Under the pieces are notes generated by a model. That model worked only from the letters and a program-made list of their open reading frames with translations. It was not told where the DNA came from and did not search any database. From the NCBI GenBank assembly GCA_013178295.1, contig JABLWW010000002.1:124001-188000 (forward strand): 64,000 bases of DNA. The letters are read 5' to 3'. The position numbers and the translations under genes are program-made. Below are positions 26,749 to 35,339 of this stretch, piece after piece. Numbering within the stretch: position 1 is the first letter of the stretch; each line of letters begins with the position of its first letter. This stretch comes from Anaerolineae bacterium. Its GTDB lineage: Bacteria; Chloroflexota; Anaerolineae; Anaerolineales; Anaerolineaceae.

Positions 26749-27486
26749 TTAAGCGGCAAGTTCAGGGTGAAGCGTTCTGGCTAATGTCAGTCCATAAACA
26801 TACCTGGCGCCTGCGTTTATCAGTGCTTCCGAACAGGAGATCATTGTGGCGCCTGTGGTTGTGATATCATCTATGACAAGTACGCTCTTATTATAAACGA
26901 GGTTTGGGTTTGCGGTGAAGGCATTTTTTACATTTTCAAAACGTTCACTGGCTGTGAGTTTTGCCTGCATTTGCGTTTCCCGGATTCTTGAAAGTGCTTT
27001 TGGCGAGAAAGGTATAGAAAATTTGAGCGCTAATGGCAAAGCCAGCAATGCCGCTTGATTATAGCCGCGCTCGTTTGCCCTTTTGCGGTTGATTGGTACA
27101 GGAACGATTAAATCTATTTTCCATTGGAGAGATGCAAAACAGGCTATCAGATTTTGGGCAAGAGTTTCTCCCAGCCCAATGTTGCGTCCATACTTTAAGC
27201 TGAGGATGGCTTCTCTCAGAACACCTGTATACACACCCCATGAACGCAAAGCGCAGTATGGGGGCGGGGTGGTTTGACATGCAGCACACACCTGTATTTT
27301 CTTATCCGGCGCGCCGCATATCTGACACACATTGTCAGATAATTGTACTGTTTGTTGCTGGCATTGAGGACACCAGCGGTAACCTGTTTTTTGGCAGCTG
27401 CCACACGCGGGCGGGTAGAGCCAGTCGACTGCCTGCCACAACATTTGATAGAGTTGGTATTTGAGTGGGGCTTGAGCAGTTTTCAA
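26749..27486 (-). CDS. comF: ComF family phosphoribosyltransferase-like protein
   Basis: A 245-residue protein with an N-terminal zinc-ribbon region (PPACGSC, YRWCPQC, NVCQICG, VCAAC) and a C-terminal phosphoribosyltransferase fold carrying VLVIDDITTTGATM, the PRPP loop. ComF proteins are needed for DNA uptake in naturally competent bacteria; the exact reaction is not settled. The assigned start is TTG 27486; an in-frame ATG at 27444 is an alternative. It starts 22 bases behind tadC, so it probably shares the tad transcript. Confidence 0.9.
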   Translation of the reverse strand: MKTAQAPLKYQLYQMLWQAVDWLYPPACGSCQKTGYRWCPQCQQQTVQLSDNVCQICGAPDKKIQVCAACQTTPPPYCALRSWGVYTGVLREAILSLKYGRNIGLGETLAQNLIACFASLQWKIDLIVPVPINRKRANERGYNQAALLALPLALKFSIPFSPKALSRIRETQMQAKLTASERFENVKNAFTANPNLVYNKSVLVIDDITTTGATMISCSEALINAGARYVYGLTLARTLHPELAA

Positions 27487-27508
27487 AAGAAGCCCCCGCC
27501 TGATTGTT

Positions 27509-28462
27509 CTATTTGAACATGCTGGCTAAAGGTCCCTGTATCATTCTGATGGCTGCCGGGGTCAGCAGGACGATCATCAGGGATGGGAAAATCAGGAGTG
27601 CCATAGGAACAAGCATCTTGATGGGTGCTTTGTGAGCCTCTTCTTCGGCAAGCTGCCGCCGCCTTGTGCGCATCTGGTCAGCCTGGATGCGCAACACCTT
27701 TGCCATGCTCACGCCCAGTTGCTCAGACTGGATAACGGCAGCAACAAAGCTGGTCATCTCCGGAACTCCTAATCTGTCTGCCATGTCGCGCAGGGCGTCG
27801 CGGCGGGTTTTGCCAAGCTGTATTTCCTGGATAGTGCGGGCGAAAGCAAGAGATAGCTCCGTTTTCCATTTGTTGCTTACGCGTGCCATTGCGGCGTCAA
27901 AGCCGAGACCGGCTTCCACGCAGATGGTGAGCAAGTCTAGGGCATCTGGCATGGCATTGCGGATGCTTTTTTGCCGACGGTTGATCTGGCTCTGTATCCA
28001 CAGGGTGGGCAGGTAAAAGCCAAGCGCAGCAAAGCCAATAGCAAAAATAAGCACGCGTCCAAATGGCCATTGCATGGTGCCAATCGAGAATACCAGCACG
28101 ACCAGCCCGCCTAGGGTTACTGCCGCAATAAACTGAAGTGCGAGAAAAATTGTTGGGTCAAGACGCGCTGGGCTGCCAGCCAACTCCAGTTTTCTTGAAA
28201 TGGATTGTAGTGCGTTCTGTGGGGTGAATTTGATGGCAAGCTCGCCCAATGAACGAGCCAAAGGGTAGATGACGCGCTGTGAGAAGGGCTGTGACAGCTC
28301 GATTTTTTCCAGGTTAATTTCTTCGCCGCGCTGGCTGTATTCGGCGAGACGTTCTTGCAGAAAATCTTCATCCACATTGCGAGGAGCGCGCAAACCGATG
28401 ATGACCAGGATAATGACGATGACAAGCAAGACACCAAGGACAATTAATAATTGGACGATCAT
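27509..28462 (-). CDS. tadC: Tad pilus inner-membrane platform protein TadC
   Basis: A 317-residue T2SSF-domain membrane protein. Helices lie near residues 3-24, 100-125, 127-150 and 285-310, and the cytoplasmic domain (about 160-270) contains AMPDALDLLTICVEAGLGFDAA and QLGVSMAKVLRIQADQMR, typical of TadC. TadB and TadC form the platform that the TadA motor turns. 12 bases after tadB. Confidence 0.93.
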   Translation of the reverse strand: MIVQLLIVLGVLLVIVIILVIIGLRAPRNVDEDFLQERLAEYSQRGEEINLEKIELSQPFSQRVIYPLARSLGELAIKFTPQNALQSISRKLELAGSPARLDPTIFLALQFIAAVTLGGLVVLVFSIGTMQWPFGRVLIFAIGFAALGFYLPTLWIQSQINRRQKSIRNAMPDALDLLTICVEAGLGFDAAMARVSNKWKTELSLAFARTIQEIQLGKTRRDALRDMADRLGVPEMTSFVAAVIQSEQLGVSMAKVLRIQADQMRTRRRQLAEEEAHKAPIKMLVPMALLIFPSLMIVLLTPAAIRMIQGPLASMFK

Positions 28463-28474
28463 ACGACCCTCGTT

Positions 28475-29434
28475 TTATATTTCGATCTCTCCCAGTTTGT
28501 TCATCACAAAGTAGCCGCTGATGATGAGAATGCCTGCCAGGCCAAGTGCGATATATCCGCATATCCCGCTGCTAAAGAACTCCATAATATACTGCCGGTT
28601 CAGCAGGAAGAGGATGCCTACCACGAAAAGCGGCATCATCGCTAAGAAGCGCCCGGAATACATCACCTGAGATGTCAAGACACGAATCTCTCCCTTGATG
28701 CGTACACGCTCGCGAATGGTATATGAGATTGACTCCATGATCTCTGCCAGGTTGCCGCCTACCTCACGCTGCACATTGATGGCTGTGATTAACAGGTCGA
28801 GGTCATCGCTGGGGATTCTGCGCAGTAAATTTTCCAGAGCAGTTTCCATTGTAATTCCCAGACTCATCTCCTGGACCACGCGGCGGAATTCATCGCAAAT
28901 GGGCGGGGGAAGCTCTTTGCTGACTGCTTCCATTGCTTGCATGGTAGAGTATCCAGCGCGTAATCCGTTGACCATCAAGTTGAGCATATCGGGCAATTGT
29001 TCGTTGAAGCGAATTAGTCTTTTTCTTTGCTGTCTCTTTACATACATTCCCGGTAAGAAGATGCCGACGATGCCGCCCAAAATCCCAACCAGAAGCGACC
29101 TTCCCCCGATAAACCAGGTAATCAGCCCAACTGTAAAGACTGAAATAATGTGCAGGGCGACATACTCACCCGGCTTCATCTTTATATCTGCTCTGGCGAG
29201 GGCTTTAGAAGTTCTTTCCGCAAAAGAGGAGCCTTCAACGCGTCTGTTGAGCCAGTCTGTCAGAGGGGTCTGAGTTTTTTGTTGTTCTTTTAATCTGCGG
29301 ACGTCTTCTTCTCGGATGTTTCCGATGCGCTCTTTCACCAGGTCTTTATCGGCGCGGGTAGAGACAATGATGCCAATGATCAGCAAAAGGAAAGCAAGTC
29401 CACCACCGACAGCTAAGAGGAGAAGAATTGACAT
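28475..29434 (-). CDS. tadB: Tad pilus inner-membrane platform protein TadB
   Basis: A 319-residue T2SSF-domain protein with a first helix at 1-27, a helix pair around 95-130, a GspF-like cytoplasmic domain (QLPDMLNLMVNGLRAGYSTMQA, VGGNLAEIMESISYTIRER) and C-terminal helices at about 260-280 and 292-312. Second half of the platform. It sits between the tadA motor gene (46 bases) and tadC (12 bases). Confidence 0.93.
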   Translation of the reverse strand: MSILLLLAVGGGLAFLLLIIGIIVSTRADKDLVKERIGNIREEDVRRLKEQQKTQTPLTDWLNRRVEGSSFAERTSKALARADIKMKPGEYVALHIISVFTVGLITWFIGGRSLLVGILGGIVGIFLPGMYVKRQQRKRLIRFNEQLPDMLNLMVNGLRAGYSTMQAMEAVSKELPPPICDEFRRVVQEMSLGITMETALENLLRRIPSDDLDLLITAINVQREVGGNLAEIMESISYTIRERVRIKGEIRVLTSQVMYSGRFLAMMPLFVVGILFLLNRQYIMEFFSSGICGYIALGLAGILIISGYFVMNKLGEIEI

Positions 29435-29480
29435 TCGCTCACCGGGTCATTTCTTGATGAAATAAAGAATTTCTTACTTT

Positions 29481-30869
29481 CTAAGGTACGCGTCTTCTTT
29501 CACCGACACCAAAAATAGAGGGTGAAAGGTGAATACCGACAGCCTCGATTTTGTCCATAAATTTTGGGCGCAGCCCTGTTGGCCGCAGCCTTCCAATAAC
29601 TCTGCCCTCTTCAAGCCCGGTCTGCTCAAATACAAAGAGATCAGTCATGGTGATAACGTCGCCTTCCATACCAGAAACTTCTGAAATAAAAGTAACCTTG
29701 CGGCTGCCATCTCTGACACGTTCCTGGTGTACAATCAGATGAAGCGCTGAAGAAATTTGCTCCCGAATTGCGCGCACGGGCAAATCCATACCAGCCATCA
29801 GGGTCATCACTTCCAGACGGGCGAGCGTATCACGCGGGCTGTTTGAGTGCGCGGTTGTCATGGAACCTTCATGACCAGTGTTCATTGCCTGGAGCATATC
29901 AAGGGCAGCTTCGTCGCGGATCTCGCCGACAATGATACGGTCTGGGCGCATGCGCAGGGCGTTGATGACCAGCTGGCGAATGGTAATTTCCCCTTTTCCC
30001 TCGATGTTAGGGGGTCTCGACTCGAGGGTTACGACGTGATCCTGGCGCAGCTGGAGCTCTGCGGCGTTCTCTATGGTAACAATGCGCTCATCAGAAGGGA
30101 TGAAACCTGAAAGCACATTGAGCAGAGTAGTTTTTCCGGAGCCTGTACCTCCCGAAATAACAATATTCAACCTGGCGATAACACACGCTCTGAGGAACTC
30201 AACTGCTTCGGGGGTGATAGAGCCAAACTTGATTAGCTGTTCAATAGTAATGGGGTTTTTGGAGAATTTACGAATGGTTAGCGTTGGTCCAACCAGAGAA
30301 ATGGGCGGGATAACGGCATTCACGCGGGAACCATCCGGCAGGCGGGCGTCAACAAGCGGGCTTGACTCATCAATACGACGGCCCAACGGCGCAACGATTC
30401 TTTCGATGATACGCATGACATGCGCGTTGTTTTCAAAGGTCATGGGTACCCTGGTCAGTTTGCCTTTTCGCTCGATATAGATGTTCTTGGGTCCATTGAC
30501 CATAATTTCTGTAATGGTATCATCTTCCAGCAGTGGCTGCAGAGGTCCGAAGCCAAGAATTTCAGCAGCGATTTGTTCAAACAGACGTGCACGCTCCGGG
30601 CGAGACAGGACAATATTCTCTTCATTGAGAATTTGTTCAAATTCTTCCTGGATTGTGCGTCGAATTTCTGCGGTCTTGGTGACATCCATATTTGGATCGA
30701 GACCGGCAAGAAGCTTATTTTGAACCCTTGTTTTTAAGTCGTGGTATGTGTCCTGTGCCTTGGTTGAAATGGGCGGGGCAACCCTGGCTGCTGATGCGAC
30801 ATCTCGCTGCCCTGCACCCTGAGAAGCAGATGGGGGTTGATCTCCCTGGAGTCTTTTTAGAATAGACAT
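29481..30869 (-). CDS. tadA: Tad pilus assembly ATPase TadA/CpaF
   Basis: A 462-residue secretion-type hexameric ATPase that drives pilus polymerisation and retraction. The N-terminal domain carries [20 protein letters not shown] and [20 protein letters not shown]. Walker A is GGTGSGKTT, the Asp box [12 protein letters not shown], Walker [13 protein letters not shown], and the His box [14 protein letters not shown]. All ATPase motifs are intact. The first 35 residues are a Gln/Ala-rich variable leader. Confidence 0.96.
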   Translation of the reverse strand: MSILKRLQGDQPPSASQGAGQRDVASAARVAPPISTKAQDTYHDLKTRVQNKLLAGLDPNMDVTKTAEIRRTIQEEFEQILNEENIVLSRPERARLFEQIAAEILGFGPLQPLLEDDTITEIMVNGPKNIYIERKGKLTRVPMTFENNAHVMRIIERIVAPLGRRIDESSPLVDARLPDGSRVNAVIPPISLVGPTLTIRKFSKNPITIEQLIKFGSITPEAVEFLRACVIARLNIVISGGTGSGKTTLLNVLSGFIPSDERIVTIENAAELQLRQDHVVTLESRPPNIEGKGEITIRQLVINALRMRPDRIIVGEIRDEAALDMLQAMNTGHEGSMTTAHSNSPRDTLARLEVMTLMAGMDLPVRAIREQISSALHLIVHQERVRDGSRKVTFISEVSGMEGDVITMTDLFVFEQTGLEEGRVIGRLRPTGLRPKFMDKIEAVGIHLSPSIFGVGERRRVP

Positions 30870-30899
30870 GCTTGGGTAGCTCCTGTAAATATGCCCGTT

Positions 30900-32111
30900 T
30901 TAGCCCTTTTCTTCCTTCGACGAAGTCTTTTCGCAGATGAGACTGGCTAATGATTGGAAGCATTTAGCAAGAGGATGCGTTTTGTTGTCAGGGTAAAATG
31001 GGACACCGCGATTGATAAAAGAAATCATTTTTTCTTCAAAAGGAAAAGTAACAACTATTTCCTGGCGCAAATTTTTGGCAATTTGCTCAGGGGTGATGGC
31101 TATTCTCTTATCATATTTGTTCATGATAAGCAGAAGAGCTTCTCTGCTGATTCCTGTTTGGTCAGCAAGGGAGAGAAACAGGCTGACATTCTTGATGGAG
31201 GGAATATCTTGTGTGGTGATAAGCACAATCAAATCCGATAGTTCGAGCGCCATCTGCACACACTCGGTCAGGTAAGAGGTTGTATCAACGATAATGAAGG
31301 CGTAAAGATTACGCAAATAGCCAAGCAGCTTACCGAACTGCTCGGCATCTACGTTGGCGGCGTTTTCTGGTCTGGTTGGCGCTGCCAGAAGATGGAGGGC
31401 TGAGCCAGCATATTTGATCACAACACTGTCAATAATCTCTGCGTCCAGTTCGTCAACGCGCGGGGTGAGGTCCAATACATTATTTTTGACTTGCTGGTTG
31501 AGAAAAATTGCAACGTCGCCGAACTGCATATTTGCGTCCACCACTAAAACGTTGGTGGTGTTGTTGATTAGGCTGAAAGCCAGGTTTATGGCAACAGTGG
31601 TGCAGCCATTGCCGCCTTTTGGGCTGTAAATGGTGATGATTTTTCCGACTTTTTGGGGTTGTAAGCTGGAAGTAAAACCCTGAGTTGGGATGGGTGCTTG
31701 CTGTTTGGATAATTTGACACGTTCTTCTTCTGCTACTTTCCCTGCGCGCTGAATGGCAGCCAGGAGTTCATCAATCGAAGGTGGTTTGGCAAGGAAATCG
31801 CGCGCCCCTACTAACATCGCTTGACGCATGTAATTTGGGTCACTTTGCACCGAAAGGATGATGACCTGTGCATAAGGAACTTTTTTGCGCAAGGCTTCGG
31901 TTGCCTGGATGCCATCCATATCTGGCATGTTGATATCCATGATAGCGACATCCGGCTTGAGTTCTTCTGCCAACTGAATCGCTTCTTTCCCGTTACGGGC
32001 TGTACCGACAACTTCTATACTGGCGTCAAATTGCAGGGAGCGCCGAATGTTTTCGCGCGTTTCGGCGATATCGTCCACAATGAGAACCCGTATTGTTCCC
32101 TTTTCAGACAT
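30900..32111 (-). CDS. cpaE: Tad pilus localisation protein TadZ/CpaE: receiver domain plus MinD-like ATPase
   Basis: 403 residues. Residues 1-125 are a response-regulator receiver (VLIVDDIAETRENI, phospho-acceptor Asp in VAIMDINMPDMDG, Lys in FLAKPPS) that looks able to be phosphorylated. A 40-residue linker leads to a ParA/MinD-type domain from about 170. Its deviant Walker A is SPKGGNGCTTVA, where the usual Lys before Thr is Cys, as often in the degenerate CpaE/TadZ group; the first Lys is kept. TadZ marks the pilus site at a pole. It lies between cpaB and tadA. Confidence 0.92.
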   Translation of the reverse strand: MSEKGTIRVLIVDDIAETRENIRRSLQFDASIEVVGTARNGKEAIQLAEELKPDVAIMDINMPDMDGIQATEALRKKVPYAQVIILSVQSDPNYMRQAMLVGARDFLAKPPSIDELLAAIQRAGKVAEEERVKLSKQQAPIPTQGFTSSLQPQKVGKIITIYSPKGGNGCTTVAINLAFSLINNTTNVLVVDANMQFGDVAIFLNQQVKNNVLDLTPRVDELDAEIIDSVVIKYAGSALHLLAAPTRPENAANVDAEQFGKLLGYLRNLYAFIIVDTTSYLTECVQMALELSDLIVLITTQDIPSIKNVSLFLSLADQTGISREALLLIMNKYDKRIAITPEQIAKNLRQEIVVTFPFEEKMISFINRGVPFYPDNKTHPLAKCFQSLASLICEKTSSKEEKG

Positions 32112-32150
32112 GCGCTAGTTTCTCCGTCTGTAAAGTAGAGACATTGCTCC

Positions 32151-33326
32151 TTATTGTGGTATTACCGTAGGAGTGGGCAAAATGACTTCTTGTTTCTCAA
32201 TGCCGTAAGGCAGCTTGGCGGGGTAGGGGATGTTATATTGGTCCATGAGGTATTGAAGCGTCACGGCATCTGTGGAAAGCATATTTTCATCTCCAGCGCT
32301 GCGCAGTGTAAGGGTAAGCTTGGCGCCCATACCGATCAGGTAGGTTAGTGCGTTAGCTTCTTGCTGGGTTACTGCGACCGAAATTTTGTCTGGCATGGGA
32401 GGAGGGGCAGCTGTGGGAGCGGGGGCAGCGCCCTGCACCGGGGGGGCGGGTTCTTCGGTTGGCTCCGCGCTGACAGATACGCCTTGTCCCGTCGTTTGGA
32501 GGACTTCTTCAGGCTTTTTGCCAAAGGGGTAGTCACCGATCCAAATCACAACGGCATCTTGCACTAGCATTTGGCTTACCATGCGCGGGCGTTGCGGCTC
32601 GGATGGGAGTACATATACAGGCTGTCCAAGCGTGGGTTCGTTCTCGGCACGACCAAGAGGCAATCCCTCTTTATCTCCAGCAATGGAGGGCAGAATTTTT
32701 ACGACCAGGTCTTGCCCAACATCATAACATTCGCCGCCGGAGCCGCATTGCGCTTTGGTGACTGTTTGCCCTACGACCGAACTGGTTATATTGGGGAGGA
32801 TCGTTTGGAAATTGGCGTCAAGATCAACCAAAGAAAAGGCAGCAATGATGTTGACGTGATCTCCTGGCTGAAGGACATAAGAAACTGATGTCATGGCGTC
32901 AATAGGAATAGATATTGCCACTTTTCCCGGCGGGATTTGGGAGGCAATCAGTGAGCCAAGCGGCTTGTCCGAGATCAGAGCGGGGGTGATTGGGGTACCC
33001 TGCTGCAAGTCGTACTTTGCAATCTTGCCCAAAACGGGTGTCATATCGGTAAAGAACAGATTTTCAACCATCTCGCTTTTGGGCAATAAAATCATGCCTA
33101 ACATTGCTTCTGAGATAATCGTTCCCCGCTTGATATTCTGTGCAGTGATGACAATCTGTTGCAAGTTTTGAGCTGGCGTTGGTGTGAATAACTCAACAGT
33201 CTGTGATTGGGGAGAAAGCATACCGCTAAGAAAGACGTAGGCAACTGCTGCCAGGATGAGAATAAAGATCAGCAGTATGGCAAATATGATAATTACACGT
33301 CCGGTGCGACGCCCGCTTCCAGCCAT
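32151..33326 (-). CDS. cpaB: Tad pilus assembly protein CpaB (SAF domain)
   Basis: 391 residues with one N-terminal helix (about 10-36), then a SAF/RcpC-like domain (IVITAQNIKRGTIISEAML, LVASQIPPGKVA-type region at about 125-145) and a CpaB C-terminal region (YVLQPGDHVNIIAAF). A Pro/Ala/Glu-rich stretch near 300-325 separates the last domain. In two-membrane bacteria CpaB works with the secretin; here no secretin gene follows, and tadZ comes 39 bases later. First gene of the leftward tad unit. Confidence 0.9.
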   Translation of the reverse strand: MAGSGRRTGRVIIIFAILLIFILILAAVAYVFLSGMLSPQSQTVELFTPTPAQNLQQIVITAQNIKRGTIISEAMLGMILLPKSEMVENLFFTDMTPVLGKIAKYDLQQGTPITPALISDKPLGSLIASQIPPGKVAISIPIDAMTSVSYVLQPGDHVNIIAAFSLVDLDANFQTILPNITSSVVGQTVTKAQCGSGGECYDVGQDLVVKILPSIAGDKEGLPLGRAENEPTLGQPVYVLPSEPQRPRMVSQMLVQDAVVIWIGDYPFGKKPEEVLQTTGQGVSVSAEPTEEPAPPVQGAAPAPTAAPPPMPDKISVAVTQQEANALTYLIGMGAKLTLTLRSAGDENMLSTDAVTLQYLMDQYNIPYPAKLPYGIEKQEVILPTPTVIPQ

Positions 33327-33529
33327 GATAACCTCCTCAGCTATTCTTTACAAGAAGATAGATTGTGAATATCATGATTATAACAATTATACGGCAAAAG
33401 AAATATAAAAAAAAGCTAACTCTGGGCATTGCAAAATCGATAAAGGCTCTGTCTGCAACGATTTTCGCGAGTTTAACGTATACTAAGGCAGTAAAAGATG
33501 CACAAAACGTTCCAGCATCACATACTATA

Positions 33530-33558
33530 TTGTTATCTGTTTTGAATCAGTATATAAT
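33530..33558 (+). promoter_or_regulatory. Candidate promoter upstream of the helical-protein/SPFH pair
   Basis: TTGTTA (33530-33535, 4 of 6), 17-base spacer, perfect TATAAT (33553-33558), about 49 bases before ATG 33607. The rest of the 280-base AT-rich gap behind cpaB holds no recognisable gene. Confidence 0.55.
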
Positions 33559-33606
33559 GAGTTTGTCAAATTGTGAAACATAATAGACCTAAACTAAGGA
33601 GGCATG

Positions 33607-34131
33607 ATGAGCGACTTTTCGTCTCGCGTATTATCTGAGCAAGACTTTCTGCGCAAAATACTGAGCAAGATTCCGGGATTTAGCGGCTATATTGAACGGC
33701 AGAACCGCCGTGCGTCTGATAAGTTGTTGAGGGATTTTATTGCAGCGCGCTTTGAGGAACAGTGGAAGCGAATCTCAGCGCTGCAACGAGATCTTGTCAG
33801 CAACGGGCAAATTGATCTGGTGGATGATCTTGAACAGGCGGCAGTTAAGTTGCGCCAGTTCATTGATAGGGTGAAAAATGCCTCCTATGGTTATGCCAGC
33901 TTTTTTGACAACATCAAGGTTAATGAAGAGGAACTTGCTGCCGTATATCAATATGATCTCTCGCTGTTGGATAAGGTTGATGAAGTTGCTCGGGCGGTGG
34001 ACAATGTCGAGACATCTATGGGCACTGATGGCTTGAAAGCGGCTATACGCCAGTTAACGACTCTGGCGCAGGACTGTGTGGATGCTTTTAACAAGCGCAG
34101 CGAGGCAATGAAGGGTTTGGGCAAAGAATAG
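33607..34131 (+). CDS. Hypothetical helical protein next to an SPFH protein
   Basis: A 174-residue soluble protein predicted almost wholly helical, with heptad-like stretches (FEEQWKRISALQRDLV, DLEQAAVKLRQFIDRVKNA, LLDKVDEVARAVDNVE). No signal or membrane helix. Two ATGs (33604 and 33607) follow AAGGAGG; the second has the better spacing. I recognise no named family. It is 42 bases upstream of the SPFH gene, and the two are probably one transcript and may work together. Confidence 0.75.
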   Translation: MSDFSSRVLSEQDFLRKILSKIPGFSGYIERQNRRASDKLLRDFIAARFEEQWKRISALQRDLVSNGQIDLVDDLEQAAVKLRQFIDRVKNASYGYASFFDNIKVNEEELAAVYQYDLSLLDKVDEVARAVDNVETSMGTDGLKAAIRQLTTLAQDCVDAFNKRSEAMKGLGKE

Positions 34132-34173
34132 AAAAGTGATGCCGTTATTTAGAAAATAGATAGGGAGCTTACC

Positions 34174-35226
34174 ATGGCAAGAGTTTTTGATGTTGTTGAA
34201 TACCCAAGTGAGATGAGCGATGAACTGGTGCATCGTTTTCCGGAGCAGGGCGTAGCGGACTTACGGATTGGCTCGCAGGTGATTGTGCGCGAATCGCAAC
34301 GGGTTGTGTTTTTCCGCGGCGGGAAAGCGTTGGATGTGTTTGGCCCAGGCACGCATACGATTGTAACTGCAAATATTCCGAAGCTGATTGACCTCATTGG
34401 CAAAGCGTTTAACGACCGAACGCCATTCACAGCTGAGGTGTATTATGTTTCGGTCAAAGAATTTGTCAATCGCAAGTGGGGCACGCCGCAGCCAATCATT
34501 GTTCGCAATCCTGGAATGGCACTGGGTGTTGCGCTGCTGCAGGGTTTTGGTACGTATAGCTTTCAGGTGGCTGATCCCCAGCAGTTTGTTACTCAGGTGG
34601 TCGGCGCTCAGGGTGTTTACCGTATGAGCGATATCGAAGACCGGCTGCGGGCAATGTTGCTCTCGAAACTTTCTGATGTGCTGGGTGAGACAACTGCGGC
34701 GAAGACGGTGCTGGATTTGATTGGTCTAACGGAGGAATTGGGTGCGGCGGTGCGTGCTAAGACGCAGGACGATTTTGCTGCGATTGGGTTAACGCTGAAG
34801 TCGTTCTACATTGCAAACCTAAAACCCTCTGAGAAATCTGCTCAGGAACTGCGCGATATGGGTATGCTGGATATGCAAACCTACACGCAGTTGCAGGCAG
34901 CAGATGCTTTGCGCGAGGCGGCACGTAACCCAAGCGGTGGCGCAGGGTTGACGGCTGGTATTGGGGCTGGTATGGGGATAGGCAATGTTATCAGCCAATC
35001 TTTGCAGGGCATGACAGGTGCAGCCGCTGCAGGTTCTCAGCAACAGCAACCAGCCCAGGCGGCGGGCTTGCCTGCAGTGATGACGCCTTCGGAGGCGGCG
35101 CAGGCTTTGCGGGTTTCCGAGGAGGATGTGATCGCTGCGATTCAGGCTGGCGAACTGAAGGCAAAGAAGATTGGCAATGCTTACCGTATCAGCAAAGAGG
35201 CGGTTGAAGAGTTTCTCAAAGGGTAG
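34174..35226 (+). CDS. SPFH/band-7 type protein with a C-terminal excisionase-like helix-turn-helix
   Basis: 350 residues. Residues 15-235 resemble the soluble SPFH (YdjI-like, sometimes called virion core) family: QVIVRESQRVVFFRGGKALDVFGPG, YYVSVKEFVNRKWGTP, FGTYSFQVADPQQFV and GLTLKSFYIANLKPSE. A Gly/Ala/Gln-rich stretch (about 260-300) follows. Residues 302-350 (MTPSEAAQALRVSEEDV, KAKKIGNAYRISKEAVEEFL) have the pattern of MerR/excisionase-family DNA-binding modules. Relatives usually end in a zinc ribbon, so this tail is unusual. No transmembrane helix. Ribosome site GGGAG. A strong terminator follows. Confidence 0.85.
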   Translation: MARVFDVVEYPSEMSDELVHRFPEQGVADLRIGSQVIVRESQRVVFFRGGKALDVFGPGTHTIVTANIPKLIDLIGKAFNDRTPFTAEVYYVSVKEFVNRKWGTPQPIIVRNPGMALGVALLQGFGTYSFQVADPQQFVTQVVGAQGVYRMSDIEDRLRAMLLSKLSDVLGETTAAKTVLDLIGLTEELGAAVRAKTQDDFAAIGLTLKSFYIANLKPSEKSAQELRDMGMLDMQTYTQLQAADALREAARNPSGGAGLTAGIGAGMGIGNVISQSLQGMTGAAAAGSQQQQPAQAAGLPAVMTPSEAAQALRVSEEDVIAAIQAGELKAKKIGNAYRISKEAVEEFLKG

Positions 35227-35248
35227 AAAGAGCAACCCTGTATGTTGC

Positions 35249-35283
35249 ACCCGGCGGGTATATCTGCATCCCGCCGGGTTTTT
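35249..35283 (+). terminator. Rho-independent terminator after the SPFH gene
   Basis: Stem ACCCGGCGGG (35249-35258) with CCCGCCGGGT (35270-35279), 11-base loop and T-run 35279-35283. Confidence 0.88.
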
Positions 35284-35296
35284 GCTGTGGGGCACA

Positions 35297-35305
35297 TGGT
35301 ATAAT
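35297..35305 (+). promoter_or_regulatory. Extended -10 promoter of sucCD
   Basis: TGG followed by perfect TATAAT (35300-35305), 34 bases before the sucC ATG and directly after the terminator. No -35 box at normal spacing. Confidence 0.6.
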
Positions 35306-35339
35306 AGTTCTGCGGATCAAATTGGCTGGGTGTGGGTGA

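Noticed and set aside
33378-33391. ATAACAATTATAC sequence resembling one arm of the tupA palindrome
   Set aside because: Only a half-site, in a very AT-rich stretch with no second arm; chance match is likely.
33365-33583. 72-residue open frame in the gap behind cpaB
   Set aside because: AT-rich, no ribosome site, starts in a likely promoter area and runs over the promoter at 33530-33558; protein looks random.
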